Source: JAEUMG01 sp963805405
GTDB taxonomy: Bacteria > Pseudomonadota > Alphaproteobacteria > Rhizobiales > Aestuariivirgaceae
Length of the DNA: 64,000 nucleotides
NCBI GenBank assembly: GCA_963805405.1
Contig: CAWDUC010000008.1
Coordinates: 1 to 64,000, forward strand
Reading direction: 5' to 3'
A program made the position numbers and the translations under genes. The notes beneath the pieces were generated by a model, which was given only the letters and a program-made list of their open reading frames with translations, was not told where the DNA came from and made no database searches. Below, in pieces: positions 34,331 to 43,600 of the stretch (its first letter is position 1; each line of letters begins with the position of its first letter).

Positions 34331-35479
34331 CTACGGCATACGCCGTTCGCCTTTCGGGAAATTCGCGAAGGTTGCCGGCGGCTTGCTGAAATTGGTGGCG
34401 AGGACTTCCGGCGGCGTATTTGCAAACCACGCGGTGATCGAGATCGACTGGTAGACGCCGTTGTTGAGCGCCAACAGCACTTCAAGGTCCTCCGCGCCCG
34501 TATTCTCGATATAATGCCCATAGCCTTGCGGCACATAGCCGACATCGCCGGCTGCAAAATCATCGGTGCGGGCACGGCCATGCGAGCCGAACACTGTCAT
34601 GCGGCCCGCTCCCTTCAGGTAGAACTGCCACTCGGCCGCGTGCGGATGCCAGTGCAATTCGCGCATGCCGCCGGGCTTGATGGTCAGGAGCGCGCCGGTC
34701 ACGGTTGTCGAGATCGGAAATTCGACTTCCGAAGCAAGCCGCAAGGTTCCGCCCTCAAATATCTGTGGCCGCGCCGCCAACAAACGATAGCGATGCGTCA
34801 ACGGCACAGGATCGAGCGAGCCTGGCGCCGGATCGACAGGCAACGGCGCCGGCACCGGTCCCTTGGCGATATAGACTTCCTTGGTCGGAAAGCCCGCAAA
34901 CGTCTCCGGCGGGACGCCGAAATTGCGCGCCAACACTTCCACCGGCGTGTGGGCGATCCAGTCGCTCACCGAGAATGTGCCGAATTCGGAGAAGTAACCA
35001 TTATCGAAGATCAACACGAAACGGCAGTCGCTCGTGCCGGTTGCCTCGATCGAATGTCCGTGGCCGCGCGGGAAGTACCAGACATCGCCCGTCCCGATAT
35101 CGACGATCTCGGCGCGATTTTGCGGATCGATCGTGGTGATCCGGCATTGACCTTCGATGACATAACCCCATTCCGCGGCATTGGCATGCCAGTGGAGTTC
35201 GCGCAATGCGCCGGGCGCCAGTTGCATGAGCACGCCCGCGAGCTTTTCGGAAACCGGAAATTCCTTCACCGTCGCTTCCTTGGCCCATCCGCCGTCGAAG
35301 GGCTTGGGCTCCTGTGCAGCCATCGCGAAGCGGAAGGAGGGCAGTTCATTGCCCGACAAAGGCGCCGGCACCGGCCCGAAAGGCGGCTGCTCAATCCCCG
35401 CCAAGGTCGTCTCGCCGGTCGTGCCGGCCGCCATGGCCGCGCCGGCCATAACCATCATGCGTCGCGAAAGCGTGGTCAT
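34331..35479 (-). CDS. oxdC: Bicupin oxalate decarboxylase family protein
   Basis: A 382-residue protein with two cupin domains, each with the Mn site: RELHWHANAAEW plus RGHGHSIE in domain 1 (about 94-150) and RELHWHPHAAEW plus QGYGHYIE in domain 2 (about 272-325). OxdC converts oxalate to formate and CO2 without cofactors other than Mn and O2. The N-terminus LSRRMMVMAGAAMAAG is a probable Tat signal, so the enzyme is likely periplasmic. The active-site lid of the N-terminal domain reads SEFGTF, keeping the catalytic Glu but differing from the SENST lid of Bacillus OxdC. No formate dehydrogenase or frc/oxc genes are adjacent. Confidence 0.88.
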   Translation of the reverse strand: MTTLSRRMMVMAGAAMAAGTTGETTLAGIEQPPFGPVPAPLSGNELPSFRFAMAAQEPKPFDGGWAKEATVKEFPVSEKLAGVLMQLAPGALRELHWHANAAEWGYVIEGQCRITTIDPQNRAEIVDIGTGDVWYFPRGHGHSIEATGTSDCRFVLIFDNGYFSEFGTFSVSDWIAHTPVEVLARNFGVPPETFAGFPTKEVYIAKGPVPAPLPVDPAPGSLDPVPLTHRYRLLAARPQIFEGGTLRLASEVEFPISTTVTGALLTIKPGGMRELHWHPHAAEWQFYLKGAGRMTVFGSHGRARTDDFAAGDVGYVPQGYGHYIENTGAEDLEVLLALNNGVYQSISITAWFANTPPEVLATNFSKPPATFANFPKGERRMP

Positions 35480-35623
35480 CGCGCGATCTCTCCACCAATC
35501 CCCGCTTCAGCCCAAACTGAGTCGCCACGTCTTGGCAAGAGGGCCATTTCGGCGCGAGGCCGGACTCGACTTAGCCATCTACCGGCAGCAATGTGTTCGA
35601 TCTCACGCAAGAGGAGCGCTATC

Positions 35624-35905
35624 GTGGCCGATGAACCCAAAACGCCCATGCCGATCGAAAAGCTTATCGCCGAACTCCCTATCGCGAGCCGCGGCGCCCA
35701 GGCTCCGATCATCTTCTTCGACGATGTCGAGACATTCGGCCACTATAACGGCGTCGTGCATTTCACATTGAAAGTTGCGCTTCCCGAAAAGGATGGTTCG
35801 CCGCATGTGACCGCGGCCTATCTGCGCATGAATGTTCTGGCGTTCCGCCAGTTCCAGAGCGCGATCAACAGCGTTGACCTCATGCTCAAACGCGAAGGGC
35901 AATGA
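35624..35905 (+). CDS. Small conserved-looking hypothetical protein
   Basis: A 93-residue protein starting at GTG 35624, with GAGGAG 7 bases upstream. It reads as a small alpha/beta domain: PIEKLIAELPIASRGAQAP, then beta strands IIFFDDVETFGHYNGVVHFTLKVAL, AAYLRMNVLAFRQFQSAIN and a closing helix. No signal peptide or membrane helix. Codon use matches neighbours. I do not know the family; the pattern of strands around FGHYNGVVHF suggests a ligand or protein binder. Confidence 0.65.
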   Translation: MADEPKTPMPIEKLIAELPIASRGAQAPIIFFDDVETFGHYNGVVHFTLKVALPEKDGSPHVTAAYLRMNVLAFRQFQSAINSVDLMLKREGQ

Positions 35906-35941
35906 AAGCCACGGAACACTTGTCCCGGGTGAGGGCGAAGT

Positions 35942-36415
35942 TCAGGCGCCGCGGACCCCAACATAGTCGAGCGGCAAGGCGGTCGTTTCCTTTATCTTCT
36001 CCATGACAAAGCTCGATGAAACGTCGGTCAGCGGAATCTTGGAGATCAAGCGTTTGTAAAGCCGGTCATAGCCAGCAATGTCAGGCACGACGGCGTGCAA
36101 CAGATAATCGGTCTCGCCGGTTGTGCGATAGACGCCGATGATCTCCGGCAGATCCTTCACGGCGGCGGAGAATTTTTCCAACCACTTCGGATCATGCTGG
36201 GCCGTCTTGACGGCGATGAAGGCGATGAGGCCGAGATTGATTCGTGCCGCATCGACGAGCGCGACGCGGCCGCGGATCACGCCTTCGGCTTCGAGCGTCT
36301 TGATCCTTCGCCAGCAGGCGTTGCGCGAAAGATGAACCTTGGCCGCGAGCGTCTCTATGGGCTGATCGCAATCGCGCTGCAGCTCTCGCAGGATCGCCCG
36401 GTCTTTGGGATCCAT
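35942..36415 (-). CDS. Lrp/AsnC-family regulator
   Basis: A 157-residue feast/famine regulator: helix-turn-helix at 1-50 (ETLAAKVHLSRNACWRRIKT) and a RAM ligand-binding domain at about 65-145 (GVYRTTGETDYLLHAV, with the conserved Gly-x-x-Asp turn). Such proteins form octamers and respond to amino acids. It lies divergent to the DUF6356 gene, and a perfect palindrome just upstream of its ATG is the probable binding site. The amino acid sensed cannot be predicted. Confidence 0.92.
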   Translation of the reverse strand: MDPKDRAILRELQRDCDQPIETLAAKVHLSRNACWRRIKTLEAEGVIRGRVALVDAARINLGLIAFIAVKTAQHDPKWLEKFSAAVKDLPEIIGVYRTTGETDYLLHAVVPDIAGYDRLYKRLISKIPLTDVSSSFVMEKIKETTALPLDYVGVRGA

Positions 36416-36434
36416 TCTATCAACTCCCCCAGTC

Positions 36435-36451
36435 TTGGGAAATTATCCCAA
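36435..36451. promoter_or_regulatory. Candidate Lrp operator
   Basis: TTGGGA-AATTA-TCCCAA is a perfect palindrome with an AT-rich centre, 20 bases upstream of the lrp start and in the divergent gap to the 36543 gene. A second TTGGGA half-site (aataattggga, near 36471-36481) lies one to two helical turns away. Paired sites with this spacing are typical for Lrp-type autoregulation. Confidence 0.65.
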
Positions 36452-36542
36452 TTCCCTCATCAAGTGCGACAATAATTGGGAGCACTTCCCTCCGCAACGC
36501 GGCGATGCTCCCAAGTATTGCCGGGCCAAGAGGAGACTTCAG

Positions 36543-36801
36543 ATGGCTGTACTTTCCAAGTTCTTTACCACGCATCCCGCGGCTGCCGGTGAGAGTTATC
36601 TGGAGCATATGGCATTTGCGCTCGGCTTTTCGCGACGTCTCTTCGGCGCTGCTTTTGCCGCACTCATACATGGTGTTTGTGCCTGGCCTCTGCGAAACGA
36701 CGGCCTCCCGGACGGTGCTGGGCATGAATGATGAACTGCGCGATCGTCGCGCAAAGCTGGCGTCGCATTCCAACATCCCAGAGCTATCCGCGCAGGCCTG
36801 A
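36543..36801 (+). CDS. DUF6356 family protein (one frame break)
   Basis: About 85 residues: FFTTHPAAAGESYLEHMAFALGF, then a hydrophobic helix (FGAAFAALIHGVFVPGLC), then SRTVLGMNDELRDRRAKLA. This matches the DUF6356 pattern of short membrane-associated proteins in alphaproteobacteria. The frame changes near 36672 (CATGGTGTTTGTGCC seems to lack one base); the two halves join into one family-like protein. GGAG precedes the ATG. It is divergent from the lrp gene and shares its operator region, so may be Lrp-controlled. Function unknown. Confidence 0.65.
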
Positions 36802-37220
36802 TAGCGCCAAACCTTCCTCGCCTCCCCAGACGGCGTGAAGGTTCTCGGAACCGCCATGCCCAAGGGGCTCGTCCGTTCTCCCGCCTGGCCAGGGTTTTGC
36901 GCAAGACTTGGCCGCCGGGATGCGTCCATTCCGGCGAGACGTAGGCATTGCGCACGGGAAAAGCGGACGATGCACCCTTGTGCATGTCCGGTCGTGGATC
37001 GGATTTCGGGCCCCGATCCTGGCCTCATCTTCACGATGTCAATCAGCGGTAGGCACGGCACGTTGATGGCCCACTGTATAGAACAAATAACAAACATAGT
37101 CAAGTAAAATATTTGCACGCTTTCTTATCCTGATCTTTCCGTTTTGGGCCAACGCAAGGGAAGAGCCGCGCCCGCCTTCATCGCTTGACAACGCGGCACC
37201 GGCTTCGCCATTTACGGTCG
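36802..37220. other. 419-base stretch without a recognisable gene
   Basis: Frames on both strands here lack family resemblance and ribosome binding sites. The last part (about 37075-37135) is AT-rich and likely holds the ispH promoter. A GAAC-N7-AAAC element at 37081-37095 is one base off the alphaproteobacterial LexA box but controls no visible SOS gene. Confidence 0.5.
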
Positions 37221-38183
37221 ATGGGCAAGCCACCGCTCGAAATCCTGCTCGCCGCGCCGCGCGGCTTCTGCGCCGGCGTCGTCAGGGCGATTGACATCGT
37301 CGAGCGGGCATTGGCACTGCATGGCGCGCCCGTCTATGTGCGCCACGAAATCGTTCACAACAAATACGTGGTCGACGACCTGAAGCGCAAAGGTGCCGTT
37401 TTCGTCGACGAACTCGAAGAAATTCCGGCAGGCGACAGGCCGGTGATCTTTTCCGCGCACGGGGTGCCGAAGGCGGTGCCGGAAGCAGCGCGGCGGCGCA
37501 ATCTCTATCAGATCGATGCCACCTGCCCGCTCGTAACCAAGGTCCACATGGAGGCGCAGCGCCATTTCGGCGAAGGCCTTGAGATCATTCTCATCGGCCA
37601 CAAGGGTCACCCCGAAACCATCGGCACGATGGGGCAATTGCCGGAAGGCGCCATCGCCCTCATCGAGACGGTGGCGGAGGCCGATGCCTTCACGCCGCGC
37701 GATCCCGCAAAGCTTGCCTATGTGACGCAGACCACGCTTTCGGTCGACGACACCAAGGAGATCGTCGCCGTCCTGCAGCGCCGGTTCCCGGCGATCCGCG
37801 GGCCCTACAAGGAAGACATCTGCTATGCGACCACCAATCGCCAGGAAGCGGTGAAGTCGATTGCCGATGCGATCGATCTCCTGATCGTGGTCGGCGCGCC
37901 GAACTCGTCGAATTCCAAGCGACTCGTCGAGGTGGGCCTGAAGGCCGGTTGCCCGCGCGCCGAACTCGTGCAGCGCGCCAGCGATCTTGACTGGAGCACA
38001 TTGTCGAATCTCACTCGCATCGGTTTGACGGCGGGCGCATCGGCGCCGGAAATCCTCGTCAACGAAATCGTCGACGCCTTCAGGGCGCATTACGAAGTAA
38101 CAGTCTCGCAAGTCACATTGCGCGAGGAGAATGTCGCCTTCAAGCTGCCGCGCGAATTGCGCCTGGCAAGGCCCGCCGCATGA
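37221..38183 (+). CDS. ispH: 4-hydroxy-3-methylbut-2-enyl diphosphate reductase
   Basis: Last enzyme of the MEP pathway, making IPP and DMAPP with an iron-sulfur cluster. The three cluster cysteines are in APRGFCAGVV (about residue 15), DATCPLVTKV (about 99) and DICYATTNRQ (about 200). Substrate-binding motifs include EIVHNKYVV, FSAHGVPK, GHKGHPE and TQTTLSVDDT. 320 residues, normal length, starting MGKPPLEILLAAPRG at 37221. Its stop overlaps rnhA by 4 bases. In many Rhizobiales thrB lies between ispH and rnhA; here it does not. Confidence 0.97.
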   Translation: MGKPPLEILLAAPRGFCAGVVRAIDIVERALALHGAPVYVRHEIVHNKYVVDDLKRKGAVFVDELEEIPAGDRPVIFSAHGVPKAVPEAARRRNLYQIDATCPLVTKVHMEAQRHFGEGLEIILIGHKGHPETIGTMGQLPEGAIALIETVAEADAFTPRDPAKLAYVTQTTLSVDDTKEIVAVLQRRFPAIRGPYKEDICYATTNRQEAVKSIADAIDLLIVVGAPNSSNSKRLVEVGLKAGCPRAELVQRASDLDWSTLSNLTRIGLTAGASAPEILVNEIVDAFRAHYEVTVSQVTLREENVAFKLPRELRLARPAA

Positions 38184-38644
38184 CGGGGACGCCGGTCATC
38201 ATCCATACTGACGGCGCCTGCTCCGGCAATCCGGGGCCTGGCGGCTGGGGCGCGATCCTCGCCTATGGCGACAAGGTCAGGGAACTATCGGGCGGCGAAG
38301 CCAATACCACCAACAACCGCATGGAATTGATGGGCGCGATCATGGCGCTCGAGACCTTGACGCGGCCGTCGCTCGTCGCGCTCCACACCGATTCGCAATA
38401 TCTGCGCGACGGCATCACCAAATGGATTCACGGCTGGAAGCGCAATGGCTGGAAGACCGCCGACAAGAAGCCGGTCAAGAACATGGAACTCTGGCAGCGT
38501 CTCGACGCGGCATTGCAGCGCCACGAAGTGAGCTTTCACTGGGTGAAGGGCCATGCCGGCCATGACGATAACGAGCGCGCCGACGAATTGGCGCGCGAAG
38601 GCATGGCGCCTTTCAAGTCACAACGAAAGTGGACGGCTTCCTAA
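38180..38644 (+). CDS. rnhA: Ribonuclease HI
   Basis: A 154-residue RNase H that cuts RNA in RNA-DNA hybrids. Catalytic carboxylates: Asp in HTDGACSGNPGPGGWG (residue 10), Glu in NNRMELMGAI (about 48), Asp in LHTDSQYLRDG (about 70) and Asp near DDNERADELA (about 134). The basic handle region (GWKRNGWKTADKKPVKN) is present. ATG overlaps the ispH stop, implying coupled translation. Converges on the peroxiredoxin gene with a 4-base overlap. Confidence 0.96.
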   Translation: MTGTPVIIHTDGACSGNPGPGGWGAILAYGDKVRELSGGEANTTNNRMELMGAIMALETLTRPSLVALHTDSQYLRDGITKWIHGWKRNGWKTADKKPVKNMELWQRLDAALQRHEVSFHWVKGHAGHDDNERADELAREGMAPFKSQRKWTAS

Positions 38645-39123
38645 AGCTGGCCGAGGATCGTATCGGCTCCCGACACATTGACGCCCGGCTTGTCCTCGAC
38701 ATTGAGGGCTTTCACCACGCCATTGTCGACAATCATCGAATAGCGCTTGGAGCGCTTGCCCATGCCGGCCTGCGTGAGGTCGAATTCGAGTCCAATGGCG
38801 CGCGCGAAGTCGCCATTGCCGTCGGCGAGCATCAGGATCTTGCCGTCGGCGCCGCTGGATTTGCCCCACGCGTTCATGACATGGACGTCGTTCACGGAAA
38901 CGCAGGCCACCTGGTCGACGCCCTTGGCCTTGAGATCAGCTGAATGCTGCACGAAGCCGGGCAAGTGGTTCATGCTGCAGGTCGGCGTGAAGGCGCCCGG
39001 TACCGCGAAGAGAACGACCTTGCGGCCGGCGAAAATCGTGTCGGTCGAAACTTTCTGCTGGCCGTCTCCGGTCATGGTCGAGAATTCGGCCTGGGGTAAT
39101 TTGTCGCCAATCTTGATGGTCAT
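38641..39123 (-). CDS. Peroxiredoxin (Prx5/glutaredoxin-dependent type)
   Basis: A 160-residue thiol peroxidase. The peroxidatic Cys49 is in VPGAFTPTCSMNHLPGF and the supporting Arg in GMGKRSKRYSM. It reduces hydrogen peroxide and organic peroxides, being recycled by glutaredoxin or glutathione; a gshA gene is present elsewhere in the window. No signal peptide. Monocistronic on the minus strand; the DsbD-like gene lies 38 bases upstream on the same strand and could share its transcript. Confidence 0.94.
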   Translation of the reverse strand: MTIKIGDKLPQAEFSTMTGDGQQKVSTDTIFAGRKVVLFAVPGAFTPTCSMNHLPGFVQHSADLKAKGVDQVACVSVNDVHVMNAWGKSSGADGKILMLADGNGDFARAIGLEFDLTQAGMGKRSKRYSMIVDNGVVKALNVEDKPGVNVSGADTILGQL

Positions 39124-39161
39124 GCTGAATACCCTCTTGCTGCATGGAACGCTGCGTCGAC

Positions 39162-39950
39162 CTACTCGACGGTGACATCCTGTTCAAGCGCGATATCGGG
39201 GGTCACCATTGTGAGTTTCAGTTGCCTGCCGTGCAAACGCGCAGGGTCGCCTGTGAAGGGCACGAACCAGCCGTCGGATGTGGTCGGCATGGCCGGGGCT
39301 CTGAAATAGGCAAAGTCGGCACCCTCCACGAATATGTCGAGGTCCCCCGGGCCGCGTTCGCCTTCGATCTGCACGAAAAGCGATTGCGGGCGATCCTTCG
39401 AGAGCCTGGCGGTTGTCACACGAAACGGCGAAGCGTCATCGACCTGGCGCGGCACTTTAGCCGTGAAAGTTGCGATCAACGCAGCCGCGGCCGGATCGGC
39501 GCGGCCCGTCTTGGCTGTGAGTTCGCCATTACCGGGAATGCAGATGTCCTGGCACACGCCGAAAAAGAACGAGAGATTGAGTTCGACAGGTTCGTCCGGA
39601 TTTTCCGGAACGATGCGCAACGGGAACACGACGCGACCCTTGTAGCCGATCGCTTCGCCGCCCTGGTCATGGGAGCGATGCGGCGCGGGCCAGAGGACCT
39701 CGATGGATTTCAGATTCTTCGACTTCGACCAATCGAATTGCGGCGGGATGCCGGCGTCGCCCGGCACGCGCCAATAGGTCTTCCAGCCGTGATCGAGTTC
39801 GATTTCGAGGCCGCCAACATAGAGTTTCGCAACGGCATCATAGTCGGCGATCATCAATGCCAGGCGATATGGCTTGGCCATGGCCGACCCGGCGCCCGAC
39901 ATCGTCACAAGCGCCAAGGAAAGCCCGGCAATGACGGTGCGGCGGTCCAT
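39162..39950 (-). CDS. DsbD alpha-domain-like periplasmic protein
   Basis: A 262-residue secreted protein: MDRRTVIAGLSLALVTMSGAGSAMA is a signal peptide with an RR pair, probably Tat. The rest resembles the N-terminal immunoglobulin-like domain of DsbD/ScsB (YVGGLEIELDHGWKTYWRVPGDAGIPP, SFFFGVCQDICIPGNGEL), with Cys-x3-Cys at about 131-135 as the redox pair. Typical DsbD has membrane and thioredoxin domains too; this one is free-standing, as in many Rhizobiales. It may take electrons from a CcdA-like partner to reduce periplasmic thiols. No partner gene is adjacent. Confidence 0.82.
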   Translation of the reverse strand: MDRRTVIAGLSLALVTMSGAGSAMAKPYRLALMIADYDAVAKLYVGGLEIELDHGWKTYWRVPGDAGIPPQFDWSKSKNLKSIEVLWPAPHRSHDQGGEAIGYKGRVVFPLRIVPENPDEPVELNLSFFFGVCQDICIPGNGELTAKTGRADPAAAALIATFTAKVPRQVDDASPFRVTTARLSKDRPQSLFVQIEGERGPGDLDIFVEGADFAYFRAPAMPTTSDGWFVPFTGDPARLHGRQLKLTMVTPDIALEQDVTVE

Positions 39951-40083
39951 AGGTCACACATTCTCCTACTGCGGGGCGCATCTACACACAGCGCAGCATC
40001 ACGATCCAATCAAAAAGCGGTAAGGTTGCGCCCTTGTTACGCCGGCCTTGCTAAAGTAGCCTGTCACAAAAGCGGGAGTGCGT

Positions 40084-40671
40084 ATGAAGCCTTCCTCCTA
40101 TCTCGACGGACAGATGCTCATTGCGATGCCATCGATCGGCGATGCACGCTTCGAACGCTCGGTAATCTATCTCTGCGCGCATTCCGAAAACGGCGCGATG
40201 GGTATCATCGTCAACAAGAAGTCGCCGATGATTTCCTTCGCCGACCTGATCGACCGGCTGGACGTCATCCCTGAATCGGAAACGATCGATCTGCCCTTGG
40301 AGATCAAGGATCTCCAGGTCCAGTTCGGCGGTCCCGTCGAACCGGCGCGCGGCTTCGTGCTGCATACGTCGGATTACATCTCGAACGACACGACGCTGCC
40401 TATCGACGAGCGCATCGCTCTCACCGCGACGCTCGATATTCTGCGCGCCATTGCAGGTGGCGAGGGCCCGAGGCGGGTTCTTCTCGCACTTGGCTATGCC
40501 GGCTGGGGTCCGGGACAACTCGAGAGCGAGATCCACCACAATGGCTGGCTTCATTGCGCGGCTGACGAGGATCTACTGTTCAGTAGCGATCTCGATGCAA
40601 AATATACCGCAGCGCTGGCCAAGATCGGTGTCGATCCCTCGATGCTGTCGGCCGAAGCCGGGCACGCCTAA
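40084..40671 (+). CDS. yqgE: YqgE/AlgH family protein
   Basis: A 195-residue member of the UPF0301 family. Features: GQMLIAMPSIGDARFERSVIYLCAHSENGAMGIIVNK near the start, QFGGPVEPARGFVLHT in the middle and RVLLALGYAGWGPGQLESEI later. Structure is known for homologues but the function is not settled; links to redox control and alginate regulation are reported for relatives. ATG at 40084 preferred over GTG at 40078, with GGGAG 5 bases upstream. Its last 4 bases overlap the stop of the convergent c-di-GMP gene. Confidence 0.92.
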   Translation: MKPSSYLDGQMLIAMPSIGDARFERSVIYLCAHSENGAMGIIVNKKSPMISFADLIDRLDVIPESETIDLPLEIKDLQVQFGGPVEPARGFVLHTSDYISNDTTLPIDERIALTATLDILRAIAGGEGPRRVLLALGYAGWGPGQLESEIHHNGWLHCAADEDLLFSSDLDAKYTAALAKIGVDPSMLSAEAGHA

Positions 40672-43600
40672 GCGGCGCCAGGCCTGCCGCCCTGCCGGCG
40701 CCGCTGGCGGCGGCGCAGCCGATCGCCAAGCATTGCTGCTTGCGGCTTCTGCCCGGCCGTTTCTTCGGGCGGCGTTTCTTCCACGTTCTCGGGTTCGGCT
40801 TCCAATGGGGCGAGAGGCGGCTCCTCGGCAGCTGCCTCGTCCTTCACCTCCGGTTCGATGACCGGAAGTTCTGCTACCTCTTCCAAGTTCACATCAGCCG
40901 ACACGGATTCGACTTCCGGCTCAGCTTCGACATCCGGCTTGATTTCCGGCTCAGTCTCTGATTCCGGTTCGACATCAGGCTCGGGCACTTGCTGTGCTTC
41001 TGCGTCAGGCTCCTCTTCCGCGACTATCGACTGCGGGTCTGCTTCAGCCAGCTCGAGTTCCATTTCGGGCGCAGGTTCAGGCTGCGTCTCGCGCGGCCCC
41101 GCGTCCGCCAAAGCTTCGGGCTCGACATCCTCGTCGACCACCGCTGGTTCGGGTGGCGACGGAGGCGGCCTGCGGCGCCTGGTCTCGCGCGTCTCCACCA
41201 ATGGCGGCGGTGGGGGCGGCGAAGCGATCGAAGGCTCTTCCTTGCGCTTCTCGGACCTGTCGCCGACCATTCGCTCCCACAGAAGCGTCATGACGTTCTT
41301 CTTTGCGCCGGAATAGGGCACGCCGCTCAGCGCATCGATGACCTGCTTTGCGGTCATTGGCTGGCCGATGAAAAAGCCCTGGCCGAACTGGCAACCGAGT
41401 GCGCTGAGCCGATCGATGTGCTCCTGCGATTCGATGCCTTCCGCGACCAATACGAGGCTCAGATCATGGGCGAGTGCGATGATGTTGCGCAAGATGATGT
41501 AAGCGCGCTCGTCAATCATCTCGGTTTCGAGGAACGCGCGGTCGATCTTGAGCGTATCGAAGGGCAGGCGCCTGAGATTCGACAGCGAGGAATAGCCAGT
41601 CCCAAAGTCGTCGCAGGAAAGCCCGACTCCCAGCAGCTTCAACCTGTCCAGTATCTGCGCAGCCAGTTCGGGGTTCTCCATCACGACGGACTCGGTCACT
41701 TCGATTTTGAACGTGTCGCGTATGATGCCTTCGCGGGCGAGGATGGACTGCACATCTTCGACGAGCGCGCTTCCCACGAGCTGGCTCGAAGACACATTCA
41801 CCGCAACGAAGAGCGGCTGCGTCGGCCGGAAAGCACGTTGCCAGATTCCAAGCTGGCGACCGGCTTCGATCATGACGTGGCGGCCCAGATCCTTGATCAG
41901 GCCGGTTTGTTCGGCAACCTTGAGAAAGCGGTCCGGCCCCAGCAGCCCCAGGCTCGGATGGCGCCAGCGGATCAGCGCCTCGAAGCCTGCGAGATCCATG
42001 TCGGCGAGACGGGCGATCGGCTGGTAGTGAACCTCGATCTCGCCGCGCTCGACCGCCCGACGCAGATCGCTTTCAAGCGTCACCAGCTCGTTGCGATCGT
42101 CGCGCATGGTCGGCCGGAACAGTTCCGCGCTGTCCTTGCCGCGCCGTTTCGCTTCATACAACGCCACCGCTGCGTCGCGCAGCAGATCCTCAGGCGTTGG
42201 ACCCGACTTCACGGGAACTTGCGATGCCGATGCTTGCGGTGAGGAATACTTCCTGCTCACGCAATCTGATCGGGACGGAGACGGCGCGTCTCAAGGTCTT
42301 TGCAAAAGCCGCCGGGTCGCGCGGCATGTTGCTGTTGTCGAGGAGGATCGCGAATTGATCCCCCGGCAAGCGGGCAACCGTATCTTCCGGACTGGCGCTT
42401 GCCAGCAAGCGTCTGCCGGTGATGTTCAGCAATTGATCGCCGGTTTCGTGTCCCAGTCCGTCATTGACCGATTTGAAGCGGTCGAGGTCGATGATGAGCA
42501 GATAGAAATCGCCGGCCTCGGGTGCCCCTGATCTTGTCGTTGCGCGGGCAATCCGGTCGACAAGCAACGCGCGATTGGGGAGACCCGTGGCGCGATCATG
42601 GACGGCGTCGGTCAAAAGCCTGTCCTGAAGGCGACGCTCGCTCGTGATGTCGCTCAGCGTGCCGACGCAAGTAAGCGCGGTACGATCGACGCCCGGCATT
42701 GCGCGGCCGCGCAATTGGAACCAGCGATAGGAACCGTCGGCACGCTGCAACCGGAAATCCTGGGTGAAGCCGCCGCGTCCCCGCCGCTCGGCGGTCTCGA
42801 TCGTCGTCTGATAGGCGCGCCGATCGGAGGGATGGACGAGCGCGAGCCACGCCTGCTGTCCGCCTTGCGCAAGATAGCCACGCTTGAGGCCGAGGGCGCG
42901 TTCCAGTTCCTCGCTGACGAAGAGTTCCTGGTCGAGCACCTTCCATTCCCAGACATATTGCTGAGAGCCAGCGAGCGCCCGCATGCGCCGCACAGCATCC
43001 TCGGAGGTACGCCGGGAGAGAATGCCGTGGCTCAGCGCGAATTGAACGAGCGACAATCCCATCATCAAAATGACAAGCGTCAGTCCCGCTTGAACCAGCG
43101 TTTTCAAGATCACGTCGTCTTCCGGCGACAGCACCGCGACCGCCGCCACGAAAGTCCAGATGACAAGAGCCGCCCAACTGAGGAGCGAGGCCTGTGCTCG
43201 GGCAAAACCCGCACGCCACAAGAGGATGATGATGACGAAGCCTGCAACAGCGACGACGGCGAATGCGAAACGGGCAAGGCCAGTCGTATAGGACGGCTCG
43301 AAAAGTCCGTAGACCGGCAGCGCGAGGGTGAGCCACGCGAAGGCGAGTACAAGATTGCCCAGAACGGGCATGCGCTTTCGCAGTTCGACAAAAGTGACAA
43401 GGCATAGGGCAAGCCCTGTGAGCATCAGGCTTTCGATGATTGCCCGGATCTCCTGGCCGGTGAGCGCGAGACCGCCAAACCAAGCTCTCATTGTCGGCAG
43501 GTAACCCGCCTCAATCGCAATGAAGGCGATCGATGCCCAGATGAACAAGGCTGCGGCCGGAAAGACGGCACTGATGCGGATCGCGTAGAGTGAAATCGCC

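Noticed and set aside
36596..36985. Minus-strand frame of 129 codons opposite the DUF6356 gene
   Set aside because: Lies antisense to a better supported gene and has a random-looking Arg/Pro-rich composition.
37081..37095. GAAC-N7-AAAC, close to the alphaproteobacterial LexA box
   Set aside because: One mismatch, and no SOS-type gene begins on either side.
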